From assembly GCA_001598975.1 (NCBI GenBank), contig BBXU01000591.1, forward strand, positions 1 through 46,008: a stretch of DNA of 46,008 nt, read 5' to 3'. This DNA comes from Parachlorella kessleri (lineage: Eukaryota; Chlorophyta; Trebouxiophyceae; Chlorellales; Chlorellaceae). The notes beneath the pieces were generated by a model, which did no database searches, was not told where the DNA came from, and worked only from the letters and a program-made list of their open reading frames with translations. The position numbers and the translations under genes are program-made. Shown here piece by piece: positions 1-12,600 of this stretch (its first letter is position 1; each line of letters opens with the position of its first letter).

Positions 1-26
1 CCCCCCCCCCCCCCCCACACACACAC
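1..26. repeat. C16 homopolymer and (AC)n at left edge
   Basis: Sixteen C, then five AC units, directly outside the splice donor of the exon 32-276, so this lies in an intron of the SHPRH-like gene. The right edge (46002-46008) is likewise a G7 run inside an intron of copy B. Both edges may be places where assembly stopped. Confidence 0.8.
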
Positions 27-31
27 CACAC

Positions 32-3000
32 CTCATGATGAGCATGAGCGACTCCAGCGTCTTGCCCAGCCCCATCTCATCACACAGGAAGCCGCCGCAG
101 GTGCCGCCCACAGGCGCCGCATAGAAGCGGTCCGACAGCACATGCGGGGCCAGGCGGTGGAAGTAGAGCGGCCGGCCATCGGCTGTGATGAGCTGCAGCC
201 ACTCTGGGTGCAGGTGTAGGTGGCCTCGACCCACAGCATCGCCCCGCCGCTCCCGATCCAGCATCCATTGCAGCCCCTTCAGGCAGCAGCGGCACGATAA
301 CCGGTTGTTAGATTGTGGGTTATTGGGGTCCATCTTCTTGCTAGTTCAGCAGCTGCCATGAATAGCATGGTGCGACTTGGCTGGGGCGAATGTATGGCAC
401 GTACCCTTACCCACTAAGCAAGAAAAACTCCGGGTCCGAGGCCGGGTGCCCAAGCTAATAATGAGTTAGAACCCGGAAATACCAAGCTCTCAAGTACCCG
501 ATGTCTCACCTGCAGCTGGTAGTGCTTTGGGTGCGCCAAGAGCCCTGCAGGAGCCACCGCTCCTTGGGCGGATTCACCCACTTTCACAGAGTCCAGCAGG
601 CTCTGCACATCGAACAGCTTGCGGTACGCAGGACTCCCCTTGTCAGCAGGCAACGCCTCCCAGGCCTGCATAAGGCAATCCAAAGAGGCGAGCCAGTAAT
701 GCTGGGGAGAGAAGCCTAGAGTTAATATGGAAGTAATAACATTCTGCGGGCCAACAACTACAAGCTTTATGGCGGCGGCTTCTGGCTCCTTCCTTTGAGG
801 CCAGGATGCTGACCTGCCAATTCTGCATGCACGAGCCTCATGGGCAGCTGTACACCATCCTTTTAACCAAGAGCAATCACGTCCAGCGGACGCCAGGCAG
901 CAGGGGACACCAAAGCTACCACTTACACACGACATGAACGACAGGAGAACAGCAGCCCCACTGTCGCCGAGGTCAAATCTCAGGTTGCCAAGTGGCGCGC
1001 ACCTCAGGAGGGGTGTCTCCGAAGTTGAGGAGCCCATCAGAGTCTGGCCCCAGCCGCAGCCCCTCCCCAAAGCTGAGCACTGCGGCCACAAGCTTGGACA
1101 GCGCAGTGCCGTTCTTCTTCCAGCGATTCAGCTGCAGGCAAGAGAAGAGCTCGATGCTCACCACCAGCACAGCCCAAGGGCATACCTGAACCAAATGTGC
1201 AAGCACTATGTCTGAGCTTTGAAGCAACGCAACACACTGATGGTTACCACACCCATCTTCCAGCCCAATCGTCGATGGCACTACCGGAGGGCCTGTGCCT
1301 ACCTGGGCCCCCTTCTTGCCGCCATGGCCCTTCTTCTTGCCACCATTATCTTCTTCGTCACCCACGTCACCAAAGTTGCAGCTCTCCTCCGCCCACCACA
1401 GCAGCTGTGCCACCTTCTGGGTCAGCACGATTTCCAGCCTAGCATGGGTGGGGCGTCCTTGCTGGCTTCCATCCGCTGCAGCATTGGCCCCAGGCTTAGC
1501 ACCACTCGACGGTCCTGCACAGCACACTCCAGGCTCACAAAATGCACATTACCACGCACTTTTGAACAACCCAAAGACAACATTCCGTCCTAGAAAAACT
1601 CTCCTGAGCTCACTCACTACAGGCGCCCTTTGTGACTGACGTAGACCAGTGATAATTGGATCATTCAAAAAGCGAGCGGCCTCATCCGCCGTATTTTTAA
1701 AACGCGCACCTGCTTGCTCCTCAGGTTTGGCCTGGCCACTGGCACTCGCTGCGCACTTGCCGCGGCCAGGCGCCTTCCTCCCAGACACATGCACCTTGGC
1801 TGGGGTTGCGGCCTGCTTGCCTTTGCTGCCATTTGGGGTGCCTGCTGCCTTGGGTTTGCTGCCTCTCCCAGGTTTCGCACCCGCAGGGCTGCTGGCAGCC
1901 CCTGCAACGTCTGCCGGCCCTGGCTGCAGGTCCAGCCTTAATGTCCATGTCACCAAGCCGGCCTGCTGAAGCACAAAGAGGCTGAACAGCGCCTCCGACA
2001 CCCATGACTGCGGCTCCCAAACCATGGCCTGCAAGCACACCCCGGGGCTGCTATAGGAATGGACAGCAAGCGGACCTGCCGCCAGTCCAAACAGCTCCCA
2101 TGCAAATGCCTAGTTAACTACCTGATTGTTTGGCTATCATTGCTGACAGAGTGGCCATCTGCATTTATCCTGTATAAAATAGTCAATTATATGCTTGCCA
2201 TGCAGCAAGACCAGGCAGATGGGTGGATCCTTGAAGCGATTCTAGTGACACCAGCGCATAGCCAATGGCCAATCCTCACCACCGCTTCTTCACTGTTGTT
2301 GCTGCAGAGCTTGAACCGCGTATTGCTCTCACAGGAAGATTGAGGCATCAAGCCTTGAGCAGTCGCCAAGGGCAAGAAGGCTGCATGTGCAAAGGGCAGC
2401 ACACGCCTGTCACGCTTGCCTGTTAACGCCAAACACGTTCAATCATTACAGAAGATGACAGCACAATTCAACAGACAGGAAGACATCGAAAGAGGCCTCG
2501 AAAATGTGTTATCCTTGCAGATGTCAAACTTATGACATATTCGTGACATATGTCGGCTTACTACAAGTGCCCCGGCCATTCTGAGCAAGCATAAACATTA
2601 AGCAACAAGCTGCCAGCACATATCTACCGATACATTCAACAACCAAGTATGATGGGCCTCACCTGTAGATCTCCAGTTGACCTGGAAGCTGTGGTGTGGC
2701 TCTCCCTGCTTGCTCTCCCAGACCAGTGCAAGGGGCGCACTCTGCAGGGAAGTACATGGAAACCAGCTCCTGATGCATCATGAGTCAAAAATCACACTCC
2801 TAGCTGACTTGCCAACCAATCCATGTAGAGGCCAGCAGGGGGACATGATGGGAGTATCCTTTTAACATGCCGGAATGCATCCATCCTAGGAGGAAACCGG
2901 TTGACAAGCGCTGCTTGATGACAATCAAATGAACCCCTGGCTGCCCACCTGAAGCTCAGGCTGGATCCAGTACAGCGGCAGCAGCAGGGAACCAAGCTTG

Positions 3001-4471
3001 AGCGGCAGGCGGGCAGCAGCTGCCTTGGGTGCCACCACAACTGGCACTTTGTCCTCGCTATCGCAATGCAGCTGGCCCGCCTCATCACGCATGTTAGGTA
3101 GCGGTAGCAGCTGCGCCGGGATCTTTAATGGAACTTGAGAATGAACCTGCAAAGGATTTCTCCCTTACGAAATTTCTATCTTTCACAACCAACAGAACGC
3201 GTGACCAGACCCACAGGCAACCACAAAGCCCTCCCATTCTGGCAGTTGCAGATAGCAACGCCCACTGCAGCCTTGTCATGCTCCATAATGCACAGCTTAT
3301 GCGAACAGCCCCTCCACCATACAACATGCAGACAGCGCAGCCAGGACCGGGTTTGGAACTATCCAAGCTCACCCTTGATGCAGCAGCTGCCTGGAGGGAT
3401 GGCAACTTCTGGGTCACTTGAGCGTTTCCAGTGTTCCGGGCTGCACAGGCATACCGGATGAAGCTATGGGCATTCCAACCGGAGCAGCACAGCATCCCCC
3501 TTTTGCGCCCGACGCCGCTCTTATGTCAAAAACAAGAAACGCACACAGCTCTGGGGCCGCCTAAGGTGACTTGCGAGCACGGATGCACTTGACAATGTTA
3601 TCACCCACCTACAATCCTCTCCTCCTGTACCTCCTCCTCCATTTCCTCGTCATTGCTATCCTCCATTGCAGGCACCAGCTGGAAGAAACGGTTCAGCAGT
3701 GCTCCCAGCAAGGGTGCTGGCAGCCTCCCAGGAAGTCTTGCCGCCGGGGGCTGCACAGCGTCTGAGCCACCAACAAGCCCTGGCATCCCCTGGCCCTCCT
3801 CATCGCTGTCGCTTGTGGCGTCATCGTCATCTGAGTCGTCCTCCGTACTTTCAGGCACAGCCTCAGGCTGGGGTGCCACAGCTGTGGCTGCCCTCTGCTG
3901 CCCCGCTGGCTGTGTGCGAGTGGCCCCTGCACTTCTGGCCTGTCCAGACGACAAACGCCTGCCACTAGGCGACTGCGCCGCTGCATGCCCTGAAGTGCCC
4001 GGCCTGCCCCTGGGGGATATTACCCTGGCTGCGCCTGCTTCAGCAGCCGCGTCGCTGCATGGCATAGGTGGGAAGGAGTGGTATTCTGCTACACAAGCGA
4101 AATAAATAAGTTGCATGCTACCACACAACTGCCCCTCACCTGTCATCATCCAGGCTGATAGGCTCTGAAGGTGCTCTTGGCACAGCCCTGCTTGGCCCGG
4201 CCTCCAACCGTGAGAAGTACAAGTCCGCTGCAGCCTCCACGCTGCCCCCTGCTTTTCGTAGCAGGGCCGTTGCCTGGGGCTGGCTTATCCCTCCCACAAT
4301 GGCACGAAGCTGGCTCCTGGGACTGTCACTTCCAGAAGCTAGTGCTTGTGCAGGCTGAGCAGTGCTGAAGTGCAAGGCGATGGCTGTCTCGACGTCGCCA
4401 CCAGCCTCCCTCAGCAAGCGCTGTGCAACCTCTCTGCTCACGTTGAGCACGCTAGTGAGCTGCTCCTCCAT
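32..4471 (-). CDS. SHPRH-like SNF2 ATPase / E3 ubiquitin ligase, 3' part beyond left edge
   Basis: Proteins of this family remodel stalled replication forks and polyubiquitinate PCNA in the nucleus. Exons read on the minus strand: 4140-4471, 3609-4054, an unresolved piece, 2949-3146, 1710-2028, 1303-1514, 1003-1131, 510-701 and 32-276. Phases agree across all joins from 3146 to 32. The ATG at 4471 opens two UBA-like repeats (about residues 1-37 and 52-90, each with an 'LLREAGG/LLRKAGG' core), then an acidic Ser/Asp stretch. The last two exons join as YQLQ/GLQWMLDRE, the SNF2 Q-motif, followed by CGGFLCDEMGLGKTLE, the Walker A motif. The insertion between them (ITADGRPLYF) resembles SHPRH more than RAD5, but RAD5/HLTF is an alternative. 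The RING and second helicase lobe would lie off the window. The join between 3609 and 3146 is not solved; an acceptable exon there, and possibly one in the 920-bp intron 2029-2948, may be missing. Confidence 0.8.
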
Positions 4472-5102
4472 GGTTTCAGCAATTGCCTAACGTAAGTTGA
4501 TGGCAAACGCAGCCATGTAGAACTGTCAAGCCTGGCACTACGCCATCCTATGGCCCCGATCACTTCAACACGCGCATTCAAGGTAGGCTTTAAGGGCTAC
4601 GCAGTGAAGGGTACTGAGAATGGCCTCCAGAAAAGTTGAGCTTGCTGTGCATGCTGAGCTTCCCAGGGCGCAAACCCGGATTCGTGCTCAACCAAAGGCT
4701 GAAGGGCTTTCCAAGAATAAGGAAGCATTTCTAGGTTTCCAACCATAATTTAGTTAGTGATGAATAACGTTATAACAGGATGTGACCATGTGACCACTTT
4801 GCAGTGGCGAAGGGCAGAAGCGTGAGATGCAAGCAGCAGAGCCAAAAGCATAGTAGTCAGCATAGCACAAAATTTTGTATGCGCAGGGTGCACCCTTGCA
4901 GCTTGCTACCATCTACCTAGGCTCCTACCCTGGGCCTGAAACTGAAACCACAGCCTGCACTCTCCTGCGCAAATTGCCAACTCTTGGACTAGCATGCAAG
5001 ATCGCTGTCAGTATTGAGTTTCAACCATAAATAACAGTCGCTGCAATACCTTCGACAAACACTGTTGTTTGGTCCAACTCAACGACAGGTCAACCGCAGC
5101 CC
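4472..5102. other. Intergenic: SHPRH-like promoter side and NIPA9-like 3' side
   Basis: About 630 bp lie between two genes on the same (minus) strand. The stretch must hold the promoter and 5' UTR of the SHPRH-like gene (ATG at 4471) and the 3' UTR of the NIPA9-like gene (stop at 5103-5105). It is more AT-rich than the flanking exons, around 4730-4800. I see no convincing exon, RNA gene or clear poly(A) signal in it. Confidence 0.5.
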
Positions 5103-8100
5103 TTAATCATGCTTTGTAGCCTTCTCCAGCAGCTGCGCCATGTCCACTCTTTCGTCAACGTCCTCCAAAAACGCCCTGCACAGGGTGAATAGAGTCTTGG
5201 ACAGCCAGCTTGCAGGCATACAAGCCCACTAGCTATAAGGTCATTTTCTTATGCAATCACAACAGCGCTCGCCTTCCTCACATGAGCATGCCTGGTAAGT
5301 AGGGTGTGCTTGGCAAGAGGCCAGGCCGTCATAGCCCGGCGCCCCTACCTGGGTGACAGCGGGTTGATGCGGGGAGGCTTGGTGGAGCCAGTGCTGGTAG
5401 GCCCCTCGCCAGGGGAGCCCCGGCTGTTGGGTGTCTCCAGCCCCAGCGTGCCAGCAGGCGTGCCCCGCTCATTGGCCAGCGACCAGCTGCGCCGCGTGCC
5501 GCCTGATCCAAGTAAGCCTAGCCGCGGCGCGGTGCTGGCACCGGTGTCAGGCCCCAAGCCTGCCACCAGCACCTGCGGCGTCCTGGGGCTGCTGCCTGCC
5601 AGCGCTGCTGCTGGGTTTGCTGCTAGCGCTCCAGGGGCTTCAGTGGAGGCACGGCCTGGGGGCGAGCGAACAGGCTGCCGTGGCACGGGCAAGAGCTGCG
5701 GCAAGCCTGCAGCTGTAGATGATCGGCCAGTCCTGGCTGCTACTCCTGCTGCAACTTCCTCCTCTGTGCTCATTGCTGCTGCCTTGATCATCATCTCTGA
5801 CAGCTCGCCGGCTGACCGTGACCGCGTCAGCCGGTGCTTGCTGCGGGGCGGCCCTGGGGCTCCCTGCACACCCTCCTTGCTGCGGCGCCGAGGGGACAGC
5901 TGAGGTCGCGGCCCTCGCGCCGACAGCGGTCCGCCAGCGGCTGTGGCCCGCGGGGGAGGGGCCCCCACGGCTGGCACCAGCGGCATGGAGAAGGAAGTGA
6001 AGGCTGGCGAGAGCGGGTTCCAGTGGTCTATCCCGGCAAACCCGAGGGCCAGCTGCTTGAAGTTGGCATCCATGTCCTGTGGAAAACAGGTGCAAGGACA
6101 ATCCTTTTGGTAGTCTGTCAACCTGGCTGCACATGCCGCAGCATGCAATATGTTAGGACCTAAGCATTATTGATTTGTGTAAAGCTCAGGTGATCTACCA
6201 CTCCTAATCCTCCCCACAGCTCTTGAAACCAGGGGACAGACAAAATGTAGGGTCGATTAAGCAGCACCTTGGCCAGTATGGCTGCCATGCTTGTTGCGGG
6301 GCACCAAGCCTTGCCTGCCTACCTCTAGGACAGAGTGCTTGCCCTCTAATGTGGCACTGGGGTTCACATCCTCGCCCGCATCCACTGGCACAACCACTTT
6401 CAGCTCCAGGCGCTTACTCTTGGCCGGCTGTTGCGGCCCGGGTTGCTGTTGCTGCTGCTGCACTTGGTGCTCCGCATTCAGCTGTCCCACCGCCGCCTCC
6501 ATATCTGGCGCAGCGTCCCACACTGCCGCCGAGCTGCTCTCCCCAGCGAATAGCCGCAGGCCTGCATCGTCCGAGGGCTGCCGCGCATGCCCGCCATCCA
6601 GCTGCAGCTGTGCCGGCACCGCACCCGAAGGTGCCGCGGCCGTGTCTTCATCCACAGTGCTGAGCGCACCAGGGCTGTCTCTGGCATGTGTGGTGTACTT
6701 CTGCCGCAGGGACCCACGAAGGGGCGGCCCCTCAGCCAGCAGCTTGCCCCCAGCAGTGGGGGTGGTGTCCAGGGACCCACTCGCCTCCTCATCACCCAAC
6801 TCTTCATCCTCCAAGGGCTCGGGCTCAGGCTGCAGGGCAGGCAGAGCCAGAAGCAAGTGGGTGATCACGTCCAGGCTATTGAAATGCAGGTGGCCGAAAA
6901 GGACCAGGACCAAGCTGCTGCACGAGCTAGCTTAGCAGGCTTACAGGGTCGCGGCAAGTGCAGCAAGTGGCGCAGATTGGCCGACAATGAACAAGCCTCA
7001 GCCACGGACCCCTCCTCTCCCCAAGAGCTGATACTTGGTTAAGACACCGCTAAGCCAACCTTTCAGCAAACTGGGAGCGAACACGGTCCTACATAGTACG
7101 ATTCACTTGCTGCCATGCTGGCTGGCATCACCCTGGCCCCACCTGCAGTACATGCTGGGTGGCGCTTGCCAGGAACCCGATCCCCGCCAGCATGATCACT
7201 ACGCCCGCCGCAAACATGCCCCCCGACAGGGGAGTGAGAGTCTTGTACTCCTGGTAGTACAGGCTGCCACACACGATGGAGAACAGCACCCACACAATCT
7301 GGAGGATCGGCATGATGATGCTGACGGGGAACAGGCGCAAGGCCTGCATAAACACGAGAAAGCGGGTGTCTCCGGGCAACGAGGTGTGGGATAATAGATT
7401 GCAAAGCTCAGCAAGGGCCAGGGGCAGCAATGCTGGCGACCACAAAGCTGAGGTAGACTCCCATTGCGCACAAGCATTGAGCCCTGAACGTCAAGCAACC
7501 AAGTGGTCCATGGGAACGGTTGCAAGCCACCTGCGCCGCACACCTTGCTGTACCGCGTGAGCCAGAAGGCCGCAAAGAAGATGAAGAGCAGCAGCGACAG
7601 CCAGGTATACCAGAAGCCAAGCTGAGAGTCGCCGTTGACAGTGGTGCGCAGCAGCATAGAGAGAGTCTTGCCGTAGAGCACGCTTTGTGTGCCCAGCAGG
7701 CCGCTGAACAGCGCATAGCAGATTGGCAGCCAGCGGGCCCAGGGGCCGCGGATATCTCGCTGCGTCTTCAGCCCACTGCAGCAGCAGCAAGTGCAATGCT
7801 GCTTGGCAAAAAGGCGACTAGAAATGGACGGTGGAAGGCTCGAACTTAAACAGGGACGGTGCTCCGCATGCCATGCACAGCTGAACATGCCTAGCTCACC
7901 AAGCACAGACCGCTGGGGCTGTAACTTACCCTACTTTGGCCTTGCCATGTCGATATGTAAAGTAGGCAGTAACAACTATTGTCGCCATGACGCACAAGTA
8001 GGCAATGTATGGACCCCTGCATAGGGCAAGGGACCGCGAAGGATTCAGAACATATCGAAGTAGATCCTGCTGCTGTAGGCAACACAGTGCCAGCGCTTGT

Positions 8101-9036
8101 GGAGGTTCCCAGCATTGTGTTCAGATATGCATTCTGGGCAATACCAAGCGCCATCACCATGTCTCGGGGGACTCACTTGCTGTAGAGCTTCAATAGGTCG
8201 TGGGCTGTGATAATGGGGGAGTCATGGTTGCCAAAGGACACCAGCAGGATGCAGCCAATGACCACCAGCCCAGTGGCACACATGACGCGCTTGGTAATGT
8301 GCTCGTGGTTCATAAAGCGAGCAAACACCAAATTGGACAGGAACTGGACCACGCCCAGCGCCGCCAGCAGGCTTTGCGCAGCAAACCCTGCGATTGGAGA
8401 AAGGGCAATAGTTCGGTCGCGGGGCAAGGGGTAGCACAGGTTTATGCTGCGCAGGAGAATGGACTGTTACAGTGTTTAAAGCAAGGCTGCTGTTGGGGCT
8501 GGCCAAGGACTGTTAGTGGTGCTCCCAAAACGCTCACCAAAGGAAGCGAAGTTGAGCACGTTGCCTGTGGCAAATATGGACATGCCCAGCACGAACCACC
8601 TTTTGCCAGGGAATGCAAGCCACTGCCATGGGTGCCTGCAACACCAGCCTCTCAAACAAAGTGAATGCACATTGTTGCTCGGCTGGCAGCACCAGCCAAG
8701 AACACAGTGTTGGATGCTTGGCTTGCAGTGTCATCTGTAGTCTACAAGCAGGGCAACTTATACCTACCGCAGGCTCCAAGGTATGTGCTGCACAACACTC
8801 ACCGGGTGATACAGGGGGGCTGGAGGGGGTCAGCTGCTGCTGTTTTGTTGTGCCCCAGTTTAGTGATATTGGTCCCTAGATTGATGCAGATGGACCCTGC
8901 AGCAGCGGATAACTGACTTTCCTCCTGCGGACTTACAGGGTCCTAGCCGAACAGTTGGTCCCAGTGAGGGAGAAAGGCCCCCTTTGTGGGCAGGCAAGAA
9001 CAGCAGATGGCGCGTGCTGTTTTCTGCATATCCCAT
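5103..9036 (-). CDS. NIPA9-type (DUF803) membrane transporter with long C-terminal tail
   Basis: Putative magnesium/cation transporter of the NIPA (DUF803) family, closest in pattern to plant NIPA9. Ten exons, all phases closing: 8937-9036, 8803-8896, 8538-8635, 8177-8387, 7930-8016, 7544-7775, 7143-7343, 6323-6829, 5349-6076 and 5103-5175, giving 776 aa. The ATG at 9036 is the only ATG in frame before the first membrane segment. Family signatures are INLGTNITKLGHNK, NVLNFASFGFAAQSLLAALG and SFGNHDSP, then several further hydrophobic helices ending near LAGIGFLAS. The last ~435 residues (6829-5103) are not membrane: an acidic start, a Q run, and a basic Ser-rich stretch with RSRS and RRSWS sites, ending in a short helix-like segment (LEDVDERVDMAQLLEKATKHD region). 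That tail is far longer than in typical NIPA proteins. Substrate is inferred from family only. It shares a divergent promoter with ATG13. Confidence 0.88.
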
Positions 9037-9600
9037 CTGTGTATCCTTCCGCACCTATGACATTGATAACCGCGCCCACGACCCACCCCTGCGGCCAGTG
9101 CAAACCGCGGTATTAGGTCCTGGTGAAGCGCAGCCAGTGCAGCCTCTCAAGCACCTGTTCCGAGACCACCAGTCGCCCAGCAGAGGCGAAACGCGCGCAT
9201 TTATAAGCAGTCTTTGTTGTTAAGAAGTGCCCAGGTGGTCTATAAACGGCCTCAGTAGCTCACCATCGCGTGCGTCTCTTTTCTTCCACGCTGTGGACCC
9301 CAATTATTGTTAAACTACGGACTTAGAACCCTTCTAAAGTGCCGCAGTGGTGTAACCGGCGCATGTCACGGTTACAGATCGGCGCTTCAGGCATGACGTG
9401 AACAAGCTTTGAAAGGCCAGGGTATCTTGCAAGGAAAGTCAACTATGCGGATGCGGTATTGCTCAGAGGGATATGGAGCAGCAGAGGTATTGTGATGTCT
9501 TCAAACGCTGCATGCTGAGCATGTGCTGAGGTGGCATCCATCCCTGCATCGTTTTGCCAAGAATGGGGCCCCAGGACGAGCCCAACGCACTCCAACATTC
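9037..9600. promoter_or_regulatory. Divergent promoter region between NIPA9-like and ATG13 genes
   Basis: The two start codons (9036 minus, 9601 plus) face away from each other across about 560 bp with no exon in it. A TATAAA sits at 9241-9246 and a TTTATAA at 9200-9206, both on the plus strand, plausible for ATG13 but distant from its ATG. Promoter function is inferred from the gene layout; no start site can be fixed from sequence. Confidence 0.45.
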
Positions 9601-12600
9601 ATGGAAAAGGCAGGCCCGACTCTTGAGGCAGTTATCATTGAAGCCTTTCGAGTGGGAGCCCAGGTTGTTCTAACCTCCAGGGTGCCCAGCACTAGCAAGC
9701 CAGCCGAGCAGACAGCAGCCAAGCGGAAATCATGGGTAGGTGCTGGCGCTCGAGACAGCTGGCCTGCGTGGCAGCAAACGCCCGACTGGCTTTGCTCGTC
9801 CTGCGCCTCCTACCTGGTCCAGAGCCTCGGCAGGATCAACCAACAGCCTGAACACTTGCCAATAACCTTAGATGGCTTGCTGGCTGGCGCCTGCAGTTCA
9901 ACTTGGAGCTGGATGAGCTGGAGGGCGCCAACAAGGACCTGGAGCCCTGGAAGAAAGATGTGGGGCGGCCCCTGGTCCTGGAGGCAAGCTGCACACTTGC
10001 GATGCTCTATTGGGCTGGCTTCTATGCAAGAAGGAGTGCCGCAGGGGCCATTTTGCCTGCCACGGCTTGCTGCGAAGCTGAGCGCACTGGGCAGCCGTGC
10101 CATAGGTGGCCTCGACGATCCTGCAGCAATCGCCAAAAGACACGCCCCTCGGTGTACGGTCATTGAGCAGTGCCCCTGCATTCCTATCCCTGCTCCAGGT
10201 CTTTCTTAAGCCGTGGGGCACTGCAGCCCGCCAGGCGTCCCTGCAGCCGGGCCAGCCCGCCGTAGAGACGGTGCTGGAGACATGGGTGTTCCACTACCAG
10301 CCCACCATTATGCCACAGGGGCCCACGCTCAGCCGCTCGCAGCTGTCGCGGCTCAACCCTACCAGCATCTACAAGCGGCTGGTGATTATGCTCAGGTCGC
10401 TGTTCTGCTATGTGCGGGTGCTGCCAGCCTACCGCATGTACCGCGTCTGCAAGGTAATGCACCGTGCGGTGGCGGCACCTGGCTGAGCAGTGCAGGGTGT
10501 CATATGTCAGCAAGCATTGGCTCGCATGGGACCTAGTGGCAAGAGAGCCACTTCCTGAAGGAGTGGCACCACACAGAGCCCTCGCAAACATGGGGATGTG
10601 TTTGCTGCGCTGCCCTTGATTGCGCTCTATTGGGCATCGTGCAAGCTCTTGTAAGGTGTACCCTAATCAACTTCCGCTTCCTAACAGGGGAACCATAACT
10701 GATTTTGGCTCCACTGTGCAGCGCCAGCGTGGCAGCAACTTCACCATCGGCTACCGCGTGTCCACCACCCTGCCCAAGCGCCCGCCTGTGGCAGCAGGCG
10801 CTAGCACAAGCAAGGCAGCCAGCAGCAGCGGCTCTTCCTCCAGCAGTCGTAGGTCGCTGCAGCACTTTGACTTTGCGCCGGTGGACACCCCGTATGGCCA
10901 CTTCAAGGTGTCGGTGACGTACCAGCCTGCCAGCAAGGTGACCATCCTGGAGCAGACCACCTCGCCGCCCCCCCTGCCGCAGATCATTGCAGACTATGTA
11001 GGGGGCGTGAGGCCCCCTGGGCGGCTGCCGCTGCGGCACACCATGTCCGCCTCGCTCTGCACAGCATTGCAGCAACAGCAGCAGCCGCAGCAGGCGGCGT
11101 TGGCGGCCGGCGCCAGCGGAGCGGTGCAACTTCGCGCTGCTGCCGTCGGCACGAGGTCGACCGCCATGGCAGCATCCCCTCCATGGCTCACAGCTGGTGG
11201 GACCCCACAGAGTGCTGCCGGTCTGCAGCGCCAGGCCAGCGCGTTCACGCCGCTGCCGCGTCACAGCTGGAGCAGCAGCGCAATGCGTGTCTCCCCTCAC
11301 CGGCTGGTGGCCCCCTTGCAGCTGCAGTTTGCGGCGCCATCCGGCGGCATGCCGCACTCGCCATTTGATGCCAGGGGCATCCCGCCCACCCCCTATGGCT
11401 CCGCCCCACAGATGGTCAGTGATGGCTATGAGTGGGCTGGGCCCGCATTCTGCGTTGCCATACGTTTTTTAAAAGCAGAAGATCTGCCGCTACTGACAGA
11501 TCCAGTGTAGCAAGCATGCCCATGTTGGACAGACTTAAAGGCCAGTAGTATGAGAAACCACGGGCGGTGCGGCGCACTGCTTGTTCTCCCGCATGCGACG
11601 TACTAGCACGGGCTGCATGGTTCGATTCATGACGGCGAAGCTGGACTTGTTGGTGACCTCCAGCATTGCGCATACCCGTGCATGTGCTTATTTGTGGCGG
11701 CAGATAAGCCTGGCACAAGGTTGTGAATTTGATGGCTTGTGCAGGGCCCTCTGCACAGCCCACCGCTGCTGCGCTCACTCTCCACACAAGCCAAGGGGCC
11801 TGTGTCCGGCACGCCGCGCAGCAAGCCGCCGCTACCGCCGCCGCGGCCGCTGGACCTTGGCGGCAGCGGCACCCCTACCGCGGCAGCTGGCGCAGCAGTG
11901 GGGCCGGGCGCGGGGAGGCGGCGGCACGCACCTCAAGCGCAGGGCAGGGGCACCTCCAGAGCACCGGCCCGGCAGGAGCAAGTGCAAGAGGAGGAGGGAG
12001 AGGGTGAGGAGCAGGGGGAGGAGAGCGGGAGCGACAGCACCGGCGGCAGCAGCGCGCGGCAGTCGAGCGCGCCCGTAAGCATTCCTGGCCGGAGCCCCAG
12101 CCGTGAGGGACCGCCTACGGCGCGGCGACTGCGCTCGTCCGGGGACCTGTGGGGCATGCACCAGGTGCGAGCGGGGGGCGACTACCTAAGAGCAGGGCAG
12201 CTGGCAGGCCTGGCGGCTGTTATGCTTCTGCTGCTCAGTTGTCGCTGCAGCCAGGGGCGCGCCTTGCCCAGCTTGCTTGAGTTGAGCTTTGACAGCTGGT
12301 CCCGCCTTCCCAAGACTCCCCAAGCGTCCGAAAGGTAATAAACATGGCATGGAATCCCATTGTGAGCATACAAATACCGCCCTGCCCCTGCTGCGCCCTT
12401 GTTGTTGCAGCCCACCGATGTCCCCAAGCCCCTGTCGGCGCCTGCTGTGTCACACCTGCCAGTCCCAGGAGCACAGCCAAGCTCACAAGAGAGAGTTGTG
12501 TTGGAGGCCCGAGGTGAGGAACATGGACTTTGCAGTGTGTGTTGGTGACCACGGGTGCAAGTCGTCTGTGCCTTTGCCCCTGATGAATCTACATCTCAAG

